Shown: in pieces, positions 16,761 through 25,802 of the stretch
Layout: each line of letters opens with the position of its first letter
How positions within the stretch are numbered: position 1 is the stretch's first letter
Assembly: GCF_904846215.1 (NCBI RefSeq)
Contig: NZ_CAJGZK010000025.1
Location: forward strand, 1 to 41,915
Origin: Psychrobacter glacincola
GTDB lineage: Bacteria; Pseudomonadota; Gammaproteobacteria; Pseudomonadales; Moraxellaceae
Length of the DNA stretch: 41,915 nucleotides
Direction: 5' to 3'
Made by a program: the position numbers and the translations under genes
Notes under the pieces: generated by a model
What the model was told of the DNA's origin: nothing
Databases searched by the model: none
What the model saw: only the letters and a program-made list of their open reading frames with translations

Positions 16761-17993
16761 TTAGTATACCGCCGCTTTGTACGTATTAGGCAGTTTTAGT
16801 GATAGTAACGCGGCGATTGCCACAAACGCACTCGATATCCAAAGACACGCCTCTAAACCAAATTCTTGGTAGACCCAACCTGACAGCACCGTACCAATCA
16901 ATCTGCCCATCGCGTTTGCCATATAGTAAAACCCCACATCCAATGACACGCCATCACTATCAGCATAGCTGACGATCAGATAGCTGTGTAACGAGGAATT
17001 GACGGCGAAAACCACGCCAAATATCAGCAAGCCAAGAATAACCGATGCTTGAATATAAAAATCAAAGTATAAGGCCAGCGCGATGGCAGCAGGAATAAAC
17101 GTCAGATAGCTTGCCCACAAAAAGGCTGCGCGACCCGTTGGTAACACGCCTTTTTTCTTACCTGTAAAGTAAGGTGCAACCGACTGGACGATGCCATAAC
17201 CGATGACCCAGCTGGCCATAAAACTGCCGACCCACCAGTGACTCCAGTCAAAAGTCGCTGCCAAAAACACCGGGAGGGCCACCACAAACCATACGTCTCT
17301 TGCCCCAAACAAAAACAGCCGAGCCGCAGAGAGGATATTGATAGCAGGACTTTTAGAAAAAATGTCTTTAAATTTGGGTTTGTTGGTGGCTTTGCCGATG
17401 TCTTCTTTTAAGACTATTAAACTAAACACCCAGACGATGGCCAAAAGTGATGCCATCAGTATCATAGCGCCTTTGAATCCAATCAAGGTCAGTAGCAAAC
17501 CACCGATAAAAAAGCCAACACCTTTTAGTGCGTTTTTAGATCCTGTGAGGATCGCTACCCATTGATACAGCTTACTCTCAGCATTTTTGGGCACCAGCAG
17601 TTTGATTGCGCTTTTGGCACTCATTTTATTCAAGTCTTTGGCGATACCTGATAAGGCTTGGGCGATCATCACATAAACCACGGTGAGCATATCAGCAGGT
17701 ACAGCGAGCATGGCAAGGGCGACAATTTGTATGGCCAATCCAATATTCATGGTTTTGTTGAGCCCAAGACTGGTGCCAAGCCAACCACCAACCAGATTGG
17801 TGATAACCCCAAAAATCTCATAAAACAAAAATAGCATCGCAATGCTTAGTGGACTATAGCCTAACTGATAAAAATGCAGCACAACGAGCATTCGCAATGC
17901 GCCATCCGTTAAGGTAAATGCCCAATAGTTGCCAGTGATGACTAAGTATTGCTTCACTTGCGACGATAAATCCGTAACGGATAGCAGTCCCAT
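16761..17993 (-). CDS. arsJ: Organoarsenical efflux MFS transporter ArsJ
   Basis: A 410-residue major facilitator protein with about 12 hydrophobic segments and no signal peptide. Recognisable ArsJ features include the start VKQYLVITGNYWAFTLTDGA, the QALSGIAKDLNKMSAKSAIK loop and GSKNALKGVGFFIGG. ArsJ exports 1-arseno-3-phosphoglycerate made by the partner GAPDH; outside the cell this breaks down to arsenate. The start follows the gapdh stop by 2 bp, with AAGGG of its ribosome binding site inside the gapdh end, so the two are tightly coupled. It is the last gene of the arsenic operon. Confidence 0.9.
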   Translation of the reverse strand: MGLLSVTDLSSQVKQYLVITGNYWAFTLTDGALRMLVVLHFYQLGYSPLSIAMLFLFYEIFGVITNLVGGWLGTSLGLNKTMNIGLAIQIVALAMLAVPADMLTVVYVMIAQALSGIAKDLNKMSAKSAIKLLVPKNAESKLYQWVAILTGSKNALKGVGFFIGGLLLTLIGFKGAMILMASLLAIVWVFSLIVLKEDIGKATNKPKFKDIFSKSPAINILSAARLFLFGARDVWFVVALPVFLAATFDWSHWWVGSFMASWVIGYGIVQSVAPYFTGKKKGVLPTGRAAFLWASYLTFIPAAIALALYFDFYIQASVILGLLIFGVVFAVNSSLHSYLIVSYADSDGVSLDVGFYYMANAMGRLIGTVLSGWVYQEFGLEACLWISSAFVAIAALLSLKLPNTYKAAVY

Positions 17994-17995
17994 GA

Positions 17996-19006
17996 TTAAC
18001 CCTTATCTGCTAGACCAACCATTTGGACCAATTCAGCCGTTCTATTGGCGTAACCCCACTCATTGTCGTACCAAACGTAGAGCTTTACTTGGGTATCGTT
18101 GACGACCATCGTCGATAGCGCATCAACGATACTTGAACGTGGATCGGTTTTATAATCAATCGATACCAGTGGACGTGTCTCAAAGCCCAATATGTCTTTT
18201 AGCTCAGTTTCAGATGCTTGTTTAAGTAGTTCATTGACTTCCTCAACCGTGGTGCCACGCGCCATTTCAAACACACAGTCGGTCAGCGAAGCATTAGCCA
18301 AAGGCACACGAATGGCATGACCGTTTAGCTTACCTTTTAATTCAGGGAAGATATGCGTAATGGCAGTCGCAGAGCCTGTCGTGGTTGGGATAAGGCTCAT
18401 ACCGCAAGCACGTGCCCGGCGTAAGTCTTTATGCGGTGCATCTAGTATCGTTTGGGTATTGGTAATGTCATGAATGGTGGTCATCGAGCCATGCTTGATG
18501 CCTATTTTCTCGTGCATCACTTTAACCACAGGCGCTAGGCAGTTGGTGGTACAAGAGGCAGCAGTCACAATGGGATAGATGTCTTTATCATATAAATGCT
18601 CGTTTACACCCATGACGATATTTAACACACCTTCTTCTTTGACGGGGGCTGTGACAACGACACGTTTGACCCCTTGATCTAGATAGGCTTGTAGTAAAGC
18701 CTTGGTTTTTATCTTGCCTGAGGCTTCGATGACCACATCGCACAGTGACCAGTCGGTGTCTTTGGTCGCTTTGTTTTGCGTACAAGGAATGGCTTTGCCA
18801 TTGATAATCATGGACGTGCCTTCGTGGGTAGCGTCGTGATGCCAGCGACCATGCACAGAATCAAACGTCATCAAATGCGCAAGGGTCTTAGCGTCGCCCG
18901 CCGGATCATTGATGTGGACGATCTCAATGTCATCCCAGTCAAATGCCGCGCGCATGGTCAAGCGTCCCATACGTCCAAAACCATTGATACCTACTTTGAT
19001 TGTCAT
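17996..19006 (-). CDS. gapdh: ArsJ-associated glyceraldehyde-3-phosphate dehydrogenase
   Basis: A 336-residue GAPDH. ATG 19006 is preferred over 19030, because AAGGAC lies 7 bases upstream and the Rossmann start [12 protein letters not shown] follows at once. The catalytic Cys is in [10 protein letters not shown], and [16 protein letters not shown] closes the domain. Its place between acr3 and arsJ, and its coupling to arsJ, mark it as the arsenic-detoxifying paralogue. It uses arsenate in place of phosphate to make unstable 1-arseno-3-phosphoglycerate for ArsJ to export. A glycolytic role is unlikely. Confidence 0.92.
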   Translation of the reverse strand: MTIKVGINGFGRMGRLTMRAAFDWDDIEIVHINDPAGDAKTLAHLMTFDSVHGRWHHDATHEGTSMIINGKAIPCTQNKATKDTDWSLCDVVIEASGKIKTKALLQAYLDQGVKRVVVTAPVKEEGVLNIVMGVNEHLYDKDIYPIVTAASCTTNCLAPVVKVMHEKIGIKHGSMTTIHDITNTQTILDAPHKDLRRARACGMSLIPTTTGSATAITHIFPELKGKLNGHAIRVPLANASLTDCVFEMARGTTVEEVNELLKQASETELKDILGFETRPLVSIDYKTDPRSSIVDALSTMVVNDTQVKLYVWYDNEWGYANRTAELVQMVGLADKG

Positions 19007-19059
19007 AAAATTGTCCTTTATCTTGTCCAAGTGTTATCAGAAAAAAATATTAAAAATGC

Positions 19060-20082
19060 TTAGGTTTTTTTAAACCAATGTTGTGTGCGGTTGATAATAT
19101 AAACTAGCGATAACATCACAGGCACTTCAACCAACACGCCGACGACAGTCGCCAGTGCAGCGCCTGAATGTAATCCAAAAAGCGAGATAGCCACCGCAAC
19201 AGCCAGCTCAAAAAAGTTAGACGTGCCTATCAAACAAGCAGGACCTGCGATGTTATGCGGAAGTTTTAACCACATGGCAGCGATGTAGGCAATCACAAAA
19301 ATGCCATAAGTTTGAATGATGAGAGGAATGGCAATCAGCCCAATAATTTGAGGTTTACTGACGATGGTTTCAGCTTGAAAGCCGAAGAGCAGAACCACAG
19401 TGGCGAGTAAACCTACCATTGACCAAGGTTTAAGCACTGACAATAGATTATCCAGTGCCGCTTTATCACGGCGCTTATTGAGCATATTGCGGGTCAGTAC
19501 ACCAGCAATCAAAGGAAGCAGAACATAAAGCACCACAGAGATGATTAACGTCTCCCATGGCACCTGAATATCGCTAACGCCTAACAAAAAAGCGGTAATA
19601 GGCGCAAAGGCAAATATCATGATGACGTCATTAACGGACACTTGTATCAAGGTGTAATTGGGATCACCTTTGGTCAGCTGTGACCAGACAAAGACCATGG
19701 CCGTACAAGGCGCCACGCCTAATAAAATCATTCCCGCAATATACTCTTGAGCCGATGCTGGATCCACCAAATTGGCAAAGAAAATATTAAAAAATAACCA
19801 GCCTAGACCGGCCATAGTAAAAGGCTTAATAAACCAGTTAATAACGATTGTTAAAAACAATCCTTTTGGATTTTTACCCACATCTTTAATGGCAGAAAAG
19901 TCTATCTGTACCATCATGGGATAAATCATGACCCAAATGAATACCGCGATAACAAGATTGACATGAGCGATCTCAAGGTTTGCAACTAACTGAAATAAAT
20001 CAGGTTGCCATAAACCCATCACCACGCCAAGAATAATACTTAAACCCACCCAGACCGATAGATAGCGCTCAAAAATGCCCAT
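19060..20082 (-). CDS. acr3: Arsenite efflux permease Acr3
   Basis: A 340-residue inner-membrane protein of the BART superfamily with about 10 transmembrane helices. The Acr3 signature with its essential cysteine is visible in [17 protein letters not shown], and [13 protein letters not shown] in a later helix is the second conserved motif. It exports arsenite, and antimonite less well, using the proton-motive force. It lies 35 bp after the arsC-arsR fusion and 53 bp before gapdh, in the same operon, so the reductase product is removed directly. The gene is complete and of normal length. Confidence 0.93.
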   Translation of the reverse strand: MGIFERYLSVWVGLSIILGVVMGLWQPDLFQLVANLEIAHVNLVIAVFIWVMIYPMMVQIDFSAIKDVGKNPKGLFLTIVINWFIKPFTMAGLGWLFFNIFFANLVDPASAQEYIAGMILLGVAPCTAMVFVWSQLTKGDPNYTLIQVSVNDVIMIFAFAPITAFLLGVSDIQVPWETLIISVVLYVLLPLIAGVLTRNMLNKRRDKAALDNLLSVLKPWSMVGLLATVVLLFGFQAETIVSKPQIIGLIAIPLIIQTYGIFVIAYIAAMWLKLPHNIAGPACLIGTSNFFELAVAVAISLFGLHSGAALATVVGVLVEVPVMLSLVYIINRTQHWFKKT

Positions 20083-20117
20083 TACGATTCTCTTAATGTT
20101 TGATAGTTATTTATTAA

Positions 20118-20927
20118 TTATTTACAAAAACCGGCTCTGTCAGGTCTGTTTTGCATGACATTTAACCGCTCTATCTCACGCTCAATTAAGTGAGTGTTGT
20201 TTTCTGTGGTTTTTGCAACCACAATCTTTGCCCATACAGGTAACTCAGGATTGATACGATAAAATACCCACTGACCGTGTTTTCGATCAGTAATGACGTT
20301 TGCCTTTTTTAACACAGCAAGATTGCGTGAGATTTTGGGCTGACTGTCTTCTTCCAAGGCCTCCATCAATTCGCACACACACAACTCACCATGATATTCG
20401 ATCAGCATCAACGCTTTGAGTCGAACGTCATCCGTCAAGCTTTTGTAAAAGGTAATGGGATCAAAGTCAGATGATGCCGTGTCTTCTGTATTGACGGCAG
20501 TCTTTGTGAGGTTATGTTTTTCTACAGACAGAAACATCGTTAAGCGACTGTTTAATTCACTCAAGGTAGTGGTAAAGGGATGACTGCCAGCACGTGTTTT
20601 TGGGTCAGGGATATCCCACGCCAGTTGCTTGGCCGTATTGGGGTAGCTTCGGCATTCGGTACTGGCCTTTTCGCATAAAGTAATGACGTAGTCAAAAAAC
20701 TGGCTTTCAAACTCGTCAACGTGCTTGGATCTTAAGCCACTGGCGTCGAAGTCGAACCTTTCTAAGGCTTGAATGGTTCGTTCATCTACTTCGCCTTTTT
20801 CTATACCTGCGCTATAGACATCATAGATATCACCGGCTTTATACTTTAATAATATCTCAGCCATTTGTGATCTGGCTGAATTGCTGGTACAGAGAAACAA
20901 TACCTTTTTCTTATTTGAATGTTCCAT
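20118..20927 (-). CDS. arsC-arsR: Fused arsenate reductase (LMW-PTP type ArsC) and ArsR repressor
   Basis: A 269-residue, two-domain protein. Residues 1-140 are a low-molecular-weight phosphatase-type arsenate reductase: CTSNSAR gives the C-x5-R loop with Cys13, the relay pair is Cys85 and Cys92 (LCEKASTEC), and DIPDP carries the catalytic Asp. This spacing matches thioredoxin-coupled ArsC. Residues about 155-245 are an ArsR/SmtB winged helix with the As(III) site ELCVCELMEALEED (Cys183, Cys185), then PKISRNLAVLKKANVI as recognition helix. One protein could therefore reduce arsenate and also sense the arsenite formed. It is the first gene of the operon, next to a 66-bp palindrome that is its likely operator. 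Confidence 0.9.
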   Translation of the reverse strand: MEHSNKKKVLFLCTSNSARSQMAEILLKYKAGDIYDVYSAGIEKGEVDERTIQALERFDFDASGLRSKHVDEFESQFFDYVITLCEKASTECRSYPNTAKQLAWDIPDPKTRAGSHPFTTTLSELNSRLTMFLSVEKHNLTKTAVNTEDTASSDFDPITFYKSLTDDVRLKALMLIEYHGELCVCELMEALEEDSQPKISRNLAVLKKANVITDRKHGQWVFYRINPELPVWAKIVVAKTTENNTHLIEREIERLNVMQNRPDRAGFCK

Positions 20928-20936
20928 AACCTAACC

Positions 20937-21002
20937 CTATTAAAAGACTGTACATATGAAATATTATATATACAATATTTCATATGTACAGTCTTTTAAT
21001 AG
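20937..21002. promoter_or_regulatory. Perfect 29-bp inverted repeat, likely ArsR operator and divergent promoter
   Basis: Left arm 20937-20965 and right arm 20974-21002 are exactly complementary over 29 bp, with an 8-base AT loop. It starts 10 bp from the arsC-arsR start codon. On the minus strand the centre contains TATAAT, a candidate -10 for the ars operon. AATATTTCATATG and its complement would be good ArsR-type dyad half-sites. The length and perfection exceed what one ArsR dimer needs. It may regulate both directions, although arsO lies 185 bp away. Confidence 0.75.
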
Positions 21003-21186
21003 TTATTATTGGCTTTAGTTAGTGAAATGATATTTTGGAGCGATGCAAGATTATTTGCATGATAAGCTGAATCAAGATGTCGATAAAAATTTCGTCAAAA
21101 CATGTATTCAATTAAGATCTGAAGAGTAAAAAGCAAGCCTCAGTATGAGCAATTGATTTTTCTGGTAGCAGACACTAAGGAGCATT

Positions 21187-22248
21187 ATGTCAATTAAAGT
21201 ATTCGACACCATCATTATCGGCGGTGGTCAAGCCGGTTTAGCCGTTGGCTACTATCTGAGACGTGCGAAACTTGACTTCATCATTCTTGACAATCAAGAC
21301 CAAAGTGGCGGCGCGTGGCAGCATACTTGGCCATCGTTACGCCTATTTTCTCCTGCTCTTATGAGCTCCTTGCCAGGTCGCTTGATGCCAAAAGCAAAAG
21401 ATGGAGAGTATCCCCATAGAGACGAGGTCATCCATTACCTTGCTGACTACGAAGAACATTATAAGTTACCAATCTACCGACCTTATCAAGTCCAAAGCGT
21501 ACAGCGTGATGATGAAAACAATTGCTTACGGGTGACTGATGGAAGTTTTACATGGTTGGCAAAAACCGTCGTGAGCGCAACGGGAACCTGGAGCAATCCT
21601 ATAATTCCTTCTATCAAAGGTCAGCAAGCGTATCTTGGGGAGCAATGCCACTCCGCGCATTATGAAGGCCCAGACGCCTACAGAAATAAGCGCGTATTGG
21701 TAGTAGGTGGTGGTAATTCAGGTGCACAAATCTATGCGGAGCTGGCTGAAGTGGCTAACGCCAGCTGGGTAACACGTGAGCCCCCATTGTTTTTAGCCGA
21801 TGATGTCGATGGACGTGTCCTGTTTGAAAGAGCAACAGCACGTATTACTGGCAGCAATAATGGTGATCCTGAGGGCGGTATCGGTGATATCGTCATGGTG
21901 CCTCCCGTCAAGGCGGCACGTGACAAAGGGGTTTTACATTCAGTACCTATGTTTAACCAATTTACTGAACAAGGCGTCATTTGGGCTGATGGTAGTGAAG
22001 AAACGATAGATGCCGTTATTTGGTGTACTGGGTTTGAACCAAATCTTGACCATCTAGCACCTTTAAATGTCTTAGAAGCTGATGGAAAAGTGCAAGTTAA
22101 AGATGGGCAAGCGGTCAAGGAGCCTCGGTTATGGTTATTTGGTTATGGTGACTGGGCAAGCCCAGGTTCTGCCACTCTGATTGGTGCTGGACGCAGTGCT
22201 AGAGAGAATGTTCCCACTCTATTGGAGTTTTTAGCACGTGATGGTTAA
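21187..22248 (+). CDS. arsO: ArsO-like flavin-dependent monooxygenase
   Basis: A 353-residue NAD(P)H-dependent flavoprotein with two Rossmann motifs: GGGQAGLAVGYYL near residue 12 for FAD and GGGNSGAQIYAEL near residue 178 for NAD(P)H. FMO/ArsO-like segments follow, such as WQHTWPSLRLFSP and VIWCTGFEPN. ArsO genes are found in arsenic clusters. The exact reaction is not settled, and oxidation of an arsenical or redox support is likely. CTAAGGAG precedes the ATG. It is divergent from the ars operon across the large palindrome, which supports an arsenic-related role. Confidence 0.85.
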   Translation: MSIKVFDTIIIGGGQAGLAVGYYLRRAKLDFIILDNQDQSGGAWQHTWPSLRLFSPALMSSLPGRLMPKAKDGEYPHRDEVIHYLADYEEHYKLPIYRPYQVQSVQRDDENNCLRVTDGSFTWLAKTVVSATGTWSNPIIPSIKGQQAYLGEQCHSAHYEGPDAYRNKRVLVVGGGNSGAQIYAELAEVANASWVTREPPLFLADDVDGRVLFERATARITGSNNGDPEGGIGDIVMVPPVKAARDKGVLHSVPMFNQFTEQGVIWADGSEETIDAVIWCTGFEPNLDHLAPLNVLEADGKVQVKDGQAVKEPRLWLFGYGDWASPGSATLIGAGRSARENVPTLLEFLARDG

Positions 22249-22260
22249 AACAACCGTATC

Positions 22261-22593
22261 CTATGTATTGCGCGGTGCAAACATAATAATAGCCATACCT
22301 AGAAGTGCCACTGCTGTACCTAATATGTCCCATGTCGTTGGTCGAATACCATCAACAGCCCATAACCATAGAATTGCCATTGTTACATACACTCCACCGT
22401 AGGCGGCATAAACTCTGCCAACGGCGGTTGGATGTAAAGTCAGCAACCATACAAAAGCGACCAAACTAAGCGCACTAGGGACAAGTAGCCATATTGACTT
22501 ACCTTCTCTCAGCCATAAGTATGGCAAATAGCAACCTACAATCTCTGCTAATGCCGTAATGGCAAAAAGCCCAACTGTTTTTAATTCAGACAA
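22261..22593 (-). CDS. ynfA: YnfA-family (UPF0060) small membrane protein
   Basis: A 110-residue protein with four membrane helices. The conserved features are [40 protein letters not shown] and the final [15 protein letters not shown] place the start at TTG 22593, which has AAAGGGG about 9 bases upstream and gives the usual family length; ATG 22614 would add 7 residues. The family is related to small multidrug resistance pumps, and its substrate is not established. Its stop is 12 bp from the convergent arsO stop. It may be an accessory to the metal/arsenic region or a passenger. Confidence 0.85.
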   Translation of the reverse strand: MSELKTVGLFAITALAEIVGCYLPYLWLREGKSIWLLVPSALSLVAFVWLLTLHPTAVGRVYAAYGGVYVTMAILWLWAVDGIRPTTWDILGTAVALLGMAIIMFAPRNT

Positions 22594-22614
22594 AAAACTT
22601 ACCCCTTTAGTCAT

Positions 22615-23011
22615 TCATAATCTAGCGCTAAAGTTTATCATCACACCGTAAAAAAACATCCTCAAAAAATACACTGTTATGTATACCCCAAAGGAACCAG
22701 CTATTTCACCCTTTAAACCTATTAACAGACTACTCAAAATAGACTGTTAATATGGAACTATCTATAACAGGCTTTTGAATTATGGGACTGGTCGCCGCGC
22801 TTTTGCCCTATCATTAGCCTATAGTGTGATGTGCATTTCACTATTTTATCAATTTCTCAGCCTGTTTTTTTCCCAGCCTACTTTTTGAACCACCACCTGC
22901 TCGAGGTCTCATATCCTTATGATGTTTGTTTCCTTCAAACCTAGCTACTTTACACTTAGCGGTTTGATTAAGCTACTTACTTGGGCTATTTGCTTGAGCT
23001 ACTAGGCTCAG
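22615..23011. other. Gene-free stretch with an inverted, solitary IS1-family end
   Basis: About 400 bases without a gene. Positions 22820-22897 are a reversed copy of the left end of the IS1-family element at 23860; the rest, including 22615-22819, holds nothing I recognise. No terminator with a clear T-run is seen after the cation efflux gene that ends at 23012. Confidence 0.6.
22820..22897 (-). repeat. Solitary 78-bp end of the IS1-family element, inverted
   Basis: This stretch is the reverse complement of the first 78 bp of the IS1-family element (23860 onward). It runs from TATAGTGTGATGTGCA to the inverted-repeat tip GTAGGCT/AGCCTACTTTTTGAACC and the terminal CCACCACC at 22897. There is no transposase here. 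The cation efflux gene therefore lies between two inward-facing identical IS tips. It is a leftover of a deleted copy or an aberrant transposition product. Confidence 0.85.
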
Positions 23012-23842
23012 CTATTTACTTAACTTTAGTATTCTAAAGGCGCCTTGAATAACTAAAGCAAATACGATGCTCCCAATAATTAAATCAGGGGTACTCGAGT
23101 TTAACCAATTCACCAGAACACCTGCAACAATCACCCCTAAATTGATAATCACATCGTTTGAAGTGAAAATCATACTGGCTTTCATATGAGCCTCTTCTTT
23201 ACTCTTCGATTTTTGCAATATATAAAGGCAGATTGAGTTTGCAATCAGAGCAAGAATCGATATAACAATCATGGTAGAAAAGTCAGGTAACTGCTCATTG
23301 CCAAAGAAACGTCTTATTACTTCTAAAAAGCCGAGAATCGCTAGCGTGATTTGAAAATATCCAGCAATTCTAGCAATACGTTTTTTCTTTACAACCGTTC
23401 CACCAACAGCAAACAAGCTGATTCCGTACACGAAGCTATCTGCTAACATGTCTAAGCTGTCGGCAACCAATCCCATTGAACGAGAAATCAGCCCAGTGCT
23501 CATTTCGATAATAAAGAAGGCAAAGTTAATAACCAGCACTATCCACAGTAGCTTACGTTGCTCCGCGTCTTTTTCATGATTAGCGTTAGTTTTGACTTCG
23601 ATATTATCATTTGAATTAGAGGGGTCAATAGTTTCGGTTGAAAGTAGGGTGTCGCCTAAATTTAGGTCATGAATAGCATGCTGTATATTTTCAACATTAC
23701 CATGATGAAATACGGTTAATTGACGATTAGGAATGTCGAATTCAAGATATTCAATATCCGAATTGCCATCTAGCTTCATTCGGATTAGGTTCTCTTCCGA
23801 AGGGCAGTCCATTTTCGATATTTTAAAAGTTGTTTTATTCAT
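23012..23842 (-). CDS. Cation diffusion facilitator with N-terminal MDCPSEE metal-binding domain
   Basis: A 276-residue protein starting at ATG 23842; an upstream ATG at 23926 lies inside the IS and is not used here. The N-terminal 80 residues carry KMDCPSEENLIRMKL, an HMA-like domain found on a group of cation transporters. The membrane part has about six helices, with ADSLDMLADSFVYG (the divalent-metal site motif) in helix II and IFTSNDVIINLG in a later helix. It should export Zn, Co, Cd or similar in exchange for protons. The IS1-family tip lies only 17 bp before the start codon, so the native promoter has been displaced. Expression would depend on the IS or on read-through. Confidence 0.82.
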   Translation of the reverse strand: MNKTTFKISKMDCPSEENLIRMKLDGNSDIEYLEFDIPNRQLTVFHHGNVENIQHAIHDLNLGDTLLSTETIDPSNSNDNIEVKTNANHEKDAEQRKLLWIVLVINFAFFIIEMSTGLISRSMGLVADSLDMLADSFVYGISLFAVGGTVVKKKRIARIAGYFQITLAILGFLEVIRRFFGNEQLPDFSTMIVISILALIANSICLYILQKSKSKEEAHMKASMIFTSNDVIINLGVIVAGVLVNWLNSSTPDLIIGSIVFALVIQGAFRILKLSK

Positions 23843-23859
23843 AAAGGTATCTGAATCCG

Positions 23860-24648
23860 GGTGGTGGTTCAAAAAGTAGGCTGGGAAAAAAACAGGCTGA
23901 GAAATTGATAAAATAGTGAAATGCACATCACACTATACATCAAATGCCCAGCCTGTCTAAGTGACAATATAAAGAAAAATGGCTTCAAAAGCTATGGTAA
24001 ACAAAACTATAAATGCAAAGACTGCAAACGGCAGTTTATTGGAGACCATGCCTTAACGTACCAAGGATGTCACTCCCAAAAAGATAGCAAAATACGATAT
24101 CTTATGGTTCGAGGCAGTGGCATAAAAGACATCGCTTGCGTTGAGAGAATCAGCAAAGGCAAAGTACTAGCCACCCTAAAAAAGTGTCACTACCCAATAA
24201 CCCCCAAGCAAAGGCAATACGACTGTCTTGAAATTGATGAGCTTTGGACATTCGTAGGTAAAAAAACCAACAAACAATGGCTAATTTATGCCTATCACCG
24301 TGACACAGGTGAAATTGTTGCCTATGTGTGGGGAAAACGAGACCTTAACACTGTCAAAAAGCTTAAAGCTAAGCTGAAAGCCCTAGGCGTAAGTTGTGCT
24401 AGAATCGCTAGTGATACCTGGGATAGCTTTGTTACTGGTTTTAAGGGCTTTACCCAAGTCATTGGCAAGTTTTTCACGGTCGGCATTGAAGGTAATAATT
24501 GCACTATCAGACATCGAGTAAGGCGAGCATTTAGGCGAAGTTGTAACTTTTCTAAAAAACTGGAAAATCACTTTAAAGCCTTTGATTTAGCTTTCTTTTA
24601 CATCAATCATGGGTATGTTTAATTTAGCCTACTTTTTGAACCACCACC
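23860..24648 (+). mobile_element. IS1-family insertion sequence (single-ORF type)
   Basis: A 789-bp element with perfect terminal inverted repeats: GGTGGTGGTTCAAAAAGTAG continuing to GCT at the left, and the complement ending at 24648 at the right. It contains one transposase gene. I see no matching 8-9 bp duplication in the flanks (CTGAATCCG and GAAAAGCGG), so the present structure probably follows a rearrangement. The inverted solitary tip at 22820-22897 supports this. Confidence 0.9.
23921..24622 (+). CDS. IS1-family transposase (InsA and InsB parts in one frame)
   Basis: A 233-residue protein. The N-terminal zinc-finger part is IKCPACLSDNIKKNGFKSYG with KCKDCKRQFI, as in InsA. The catalytic part has LEIDELWTFVGKK, ASDTWDSFVTGF and a C-terminal His-Arg-rich region (CTIRHRVRRAFRRSCNFSKK), as in InsB. 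Classical IS1 needs a frameshift between the two; here one continuous frame is seen, as in some IS1-family members from gammaproteobacteria. It looks intact. Confidence 0.9.
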   Translation: MHITLYIKCPACLSDNIKKNGFKSYGKQNYKCKDCKRQFIGDHALTYQGCHSQKDSKIRYLMVRGSGIKDIACVERISKGKVLATLKKCHYPITPKQRQYDCLEIDELWTFVGKKTNKQWLIYAYHRDTGEIVAYVWGKRDLNTVKKLKAKLKALGVSCARIASDTWDSFVTGFKGFTQVIGKFFTVGIEGNNCTIRHRVRRAFRRSCNFSKKLENHFKAFDLAFFYINHGYV

Positions 24649-24677
24649 GAAAAGCGGTATTATGATAATTTAATCCT

Positions 24678-24697
24678 GTCAGGCATTGCTGCCTGAC
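24678..24697. terminator. Perfect 8-bp hairpin between IS1 and the antiporter gene
   Basis: GTCAGGCA and TGCCTGAC flank a 4-base loop. It lies beyond the 3' end of the minus-strand antiporter gene and could help end that transcript, but no T-tract follows. The rest of the stretch 24649-24830 shows nothing recognisable. Confidence 0.4.
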
Positions 24698-24830
24698 TAA
24701 AGTAAATCAGCCTCCGATAAAGTCGGGGCGGTTCAATTTGAAGATGCCTAGGTAATTACATGAAAGTCTATGACGAATTATTAGAAACTGTAAACTGTCG
24801 AATCAAACGTATGTGATTATTAGTAACTTG

Positions 24831-25802
24831 CTACATACTGACCGTCTGAATTAACCAGACAGTATAGCCGACGAAAAATAGTACTAAGGTGGTGCCAGAA
24901 GTACGACCGAATGCACGCTTGGTTTTAAATGCAAATAGGCACATCGCAAACAGTAGTAAGGTTAAGAGACCCATCGCTAATATATCACGCGACAGAATAA
25001 TGCTACTCGGAGTAATAGGCGCAATGAGTGCTGCTACACCTACGACTCCTAAAGTATTAAAAACGTTAGAGCCTATAATATTACCCAAAGCCATATCATG
25101 CTCGCCTTTACGTGCGGCCGACAAGCTCGCAACTAATTCAGGCAGTGACGTACCGATAGCGACGATAGTGAGACCAATGATAAGCTCACTCAAGCCCCAT
25201 AAAGTAGCAAGTTCGATAGCGCCCCAAACGATAGCGCGCGAGCTTAGTATTAATACGAGCAAACCAAGAAACAACCTACCTAAACCTTGCGCCATACTGT
25301 GTTCAGCTTTTGCAGTTTCTTCTACAGTATCGCCTTCATGTTCGTGGTTGCCTTCACGCAGGCTCAAGATGATTTGTATGCCTAAGACAACGACTAGAAG
25401 TACTATTAATACTATACCGTCGGTATTACTTAAGACGCCATCGCTTAATTGCCAAGCAGCTACTGCCGTCACCAACAGTAGTAAGGGCATATCACGATTG
25501 ATAATACTTTTTCGGATAATAATTGGACTTATCAATACCGTTGCGCCTAATACTAAGGCGATATTAACAATGTTAGAACCATAAGCATTACCCAATGCTA
25601 GCTCAGGGCTACCTTCTAAAGCAGCTAACATGGACACTATCATCTCTGGTGCTGAAGTACCTAAACCTAGAATGATGACACCAATCAAAAAACTGGGTAC
25701 ATTCAACTTATTAGCTAAAGCGACGGCACCATCAATAAAAACATCAGCACTCCATACCAAAATTGCTAGTCCTACGACTACTGCAAGTATTGCCAACCAC
25801 AT
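24831..25802 (-). CDS. Calcium/sodium antiporter (YrbG-like, CaCA family)
   Basis: A 323-residue inner-membrane protein with two inverted-topology halves of about five helices each. The two alpha repeats are clear: LGLGTSAPEMIVS with ALGNAYGSNIVNIAL in the first half, and AIGTSLPELVAS with ALGNIIGSNVFNTLG in the second. An acidic cytoplasmic loop (HEHEGDTVEETAKAEH) separates them. It exchanges Ca2+ for Na+ or H+. It is a complete, common chromosomal-type gene with no visible link to the neighbouring metal genes. Confidence 0.92.
   Translation of the reverse strand: MWLAILAVVVGLAILVWSADVFIDGAVALANKLNVPSFLIGVIILGLGTSAPEMIVSMLAALEGSPELALGNAYGSNIVNIALVLGATVLISPIIIRKSIINRDMPLLLLVTAVAAWQLSDGVLSNTDGIVLIVLLVVVLGIQIILSLREGNHEHEGDTVEETAKAEHSMAQGLGRLFLGLLVLILSSRAIVWGAIELATLWGLSELIIGLTIVAIGTSLPELVASLSAARKGEHDMALGNIIGSNVFNTLGVVGVAALIAPITPSSIILSRDILAMGLLTLLLFAMCLFAFKTKRAFGRTSGTTLVLFFVGYTVWLIQTVSM

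Noticed and set aside
21003..21186. A 28-codon frame (MQDYLHDKLNQDVDKN...) between the ars palindrome and arsO
   Set aside because: Too short, no ribosome binding site and no family recognised; kept as plain intergenic sequence.
24649..24830. Possible metal-ion riboswitch near the antiporter gene
   Set aside because: The hairpin lies downstream of the gene, not in its 5' leader, and no conserved riboswitch core is visible.
24889..25584. Long plus-strand open frame of about 230 codons opposite the Ca2+/Na+ antiporter
   Set aside because: Its composition (Ser, Pro and Thr rich, no motif) is the usual shadow of a hydrophobic membrane protein gene on the other strand.
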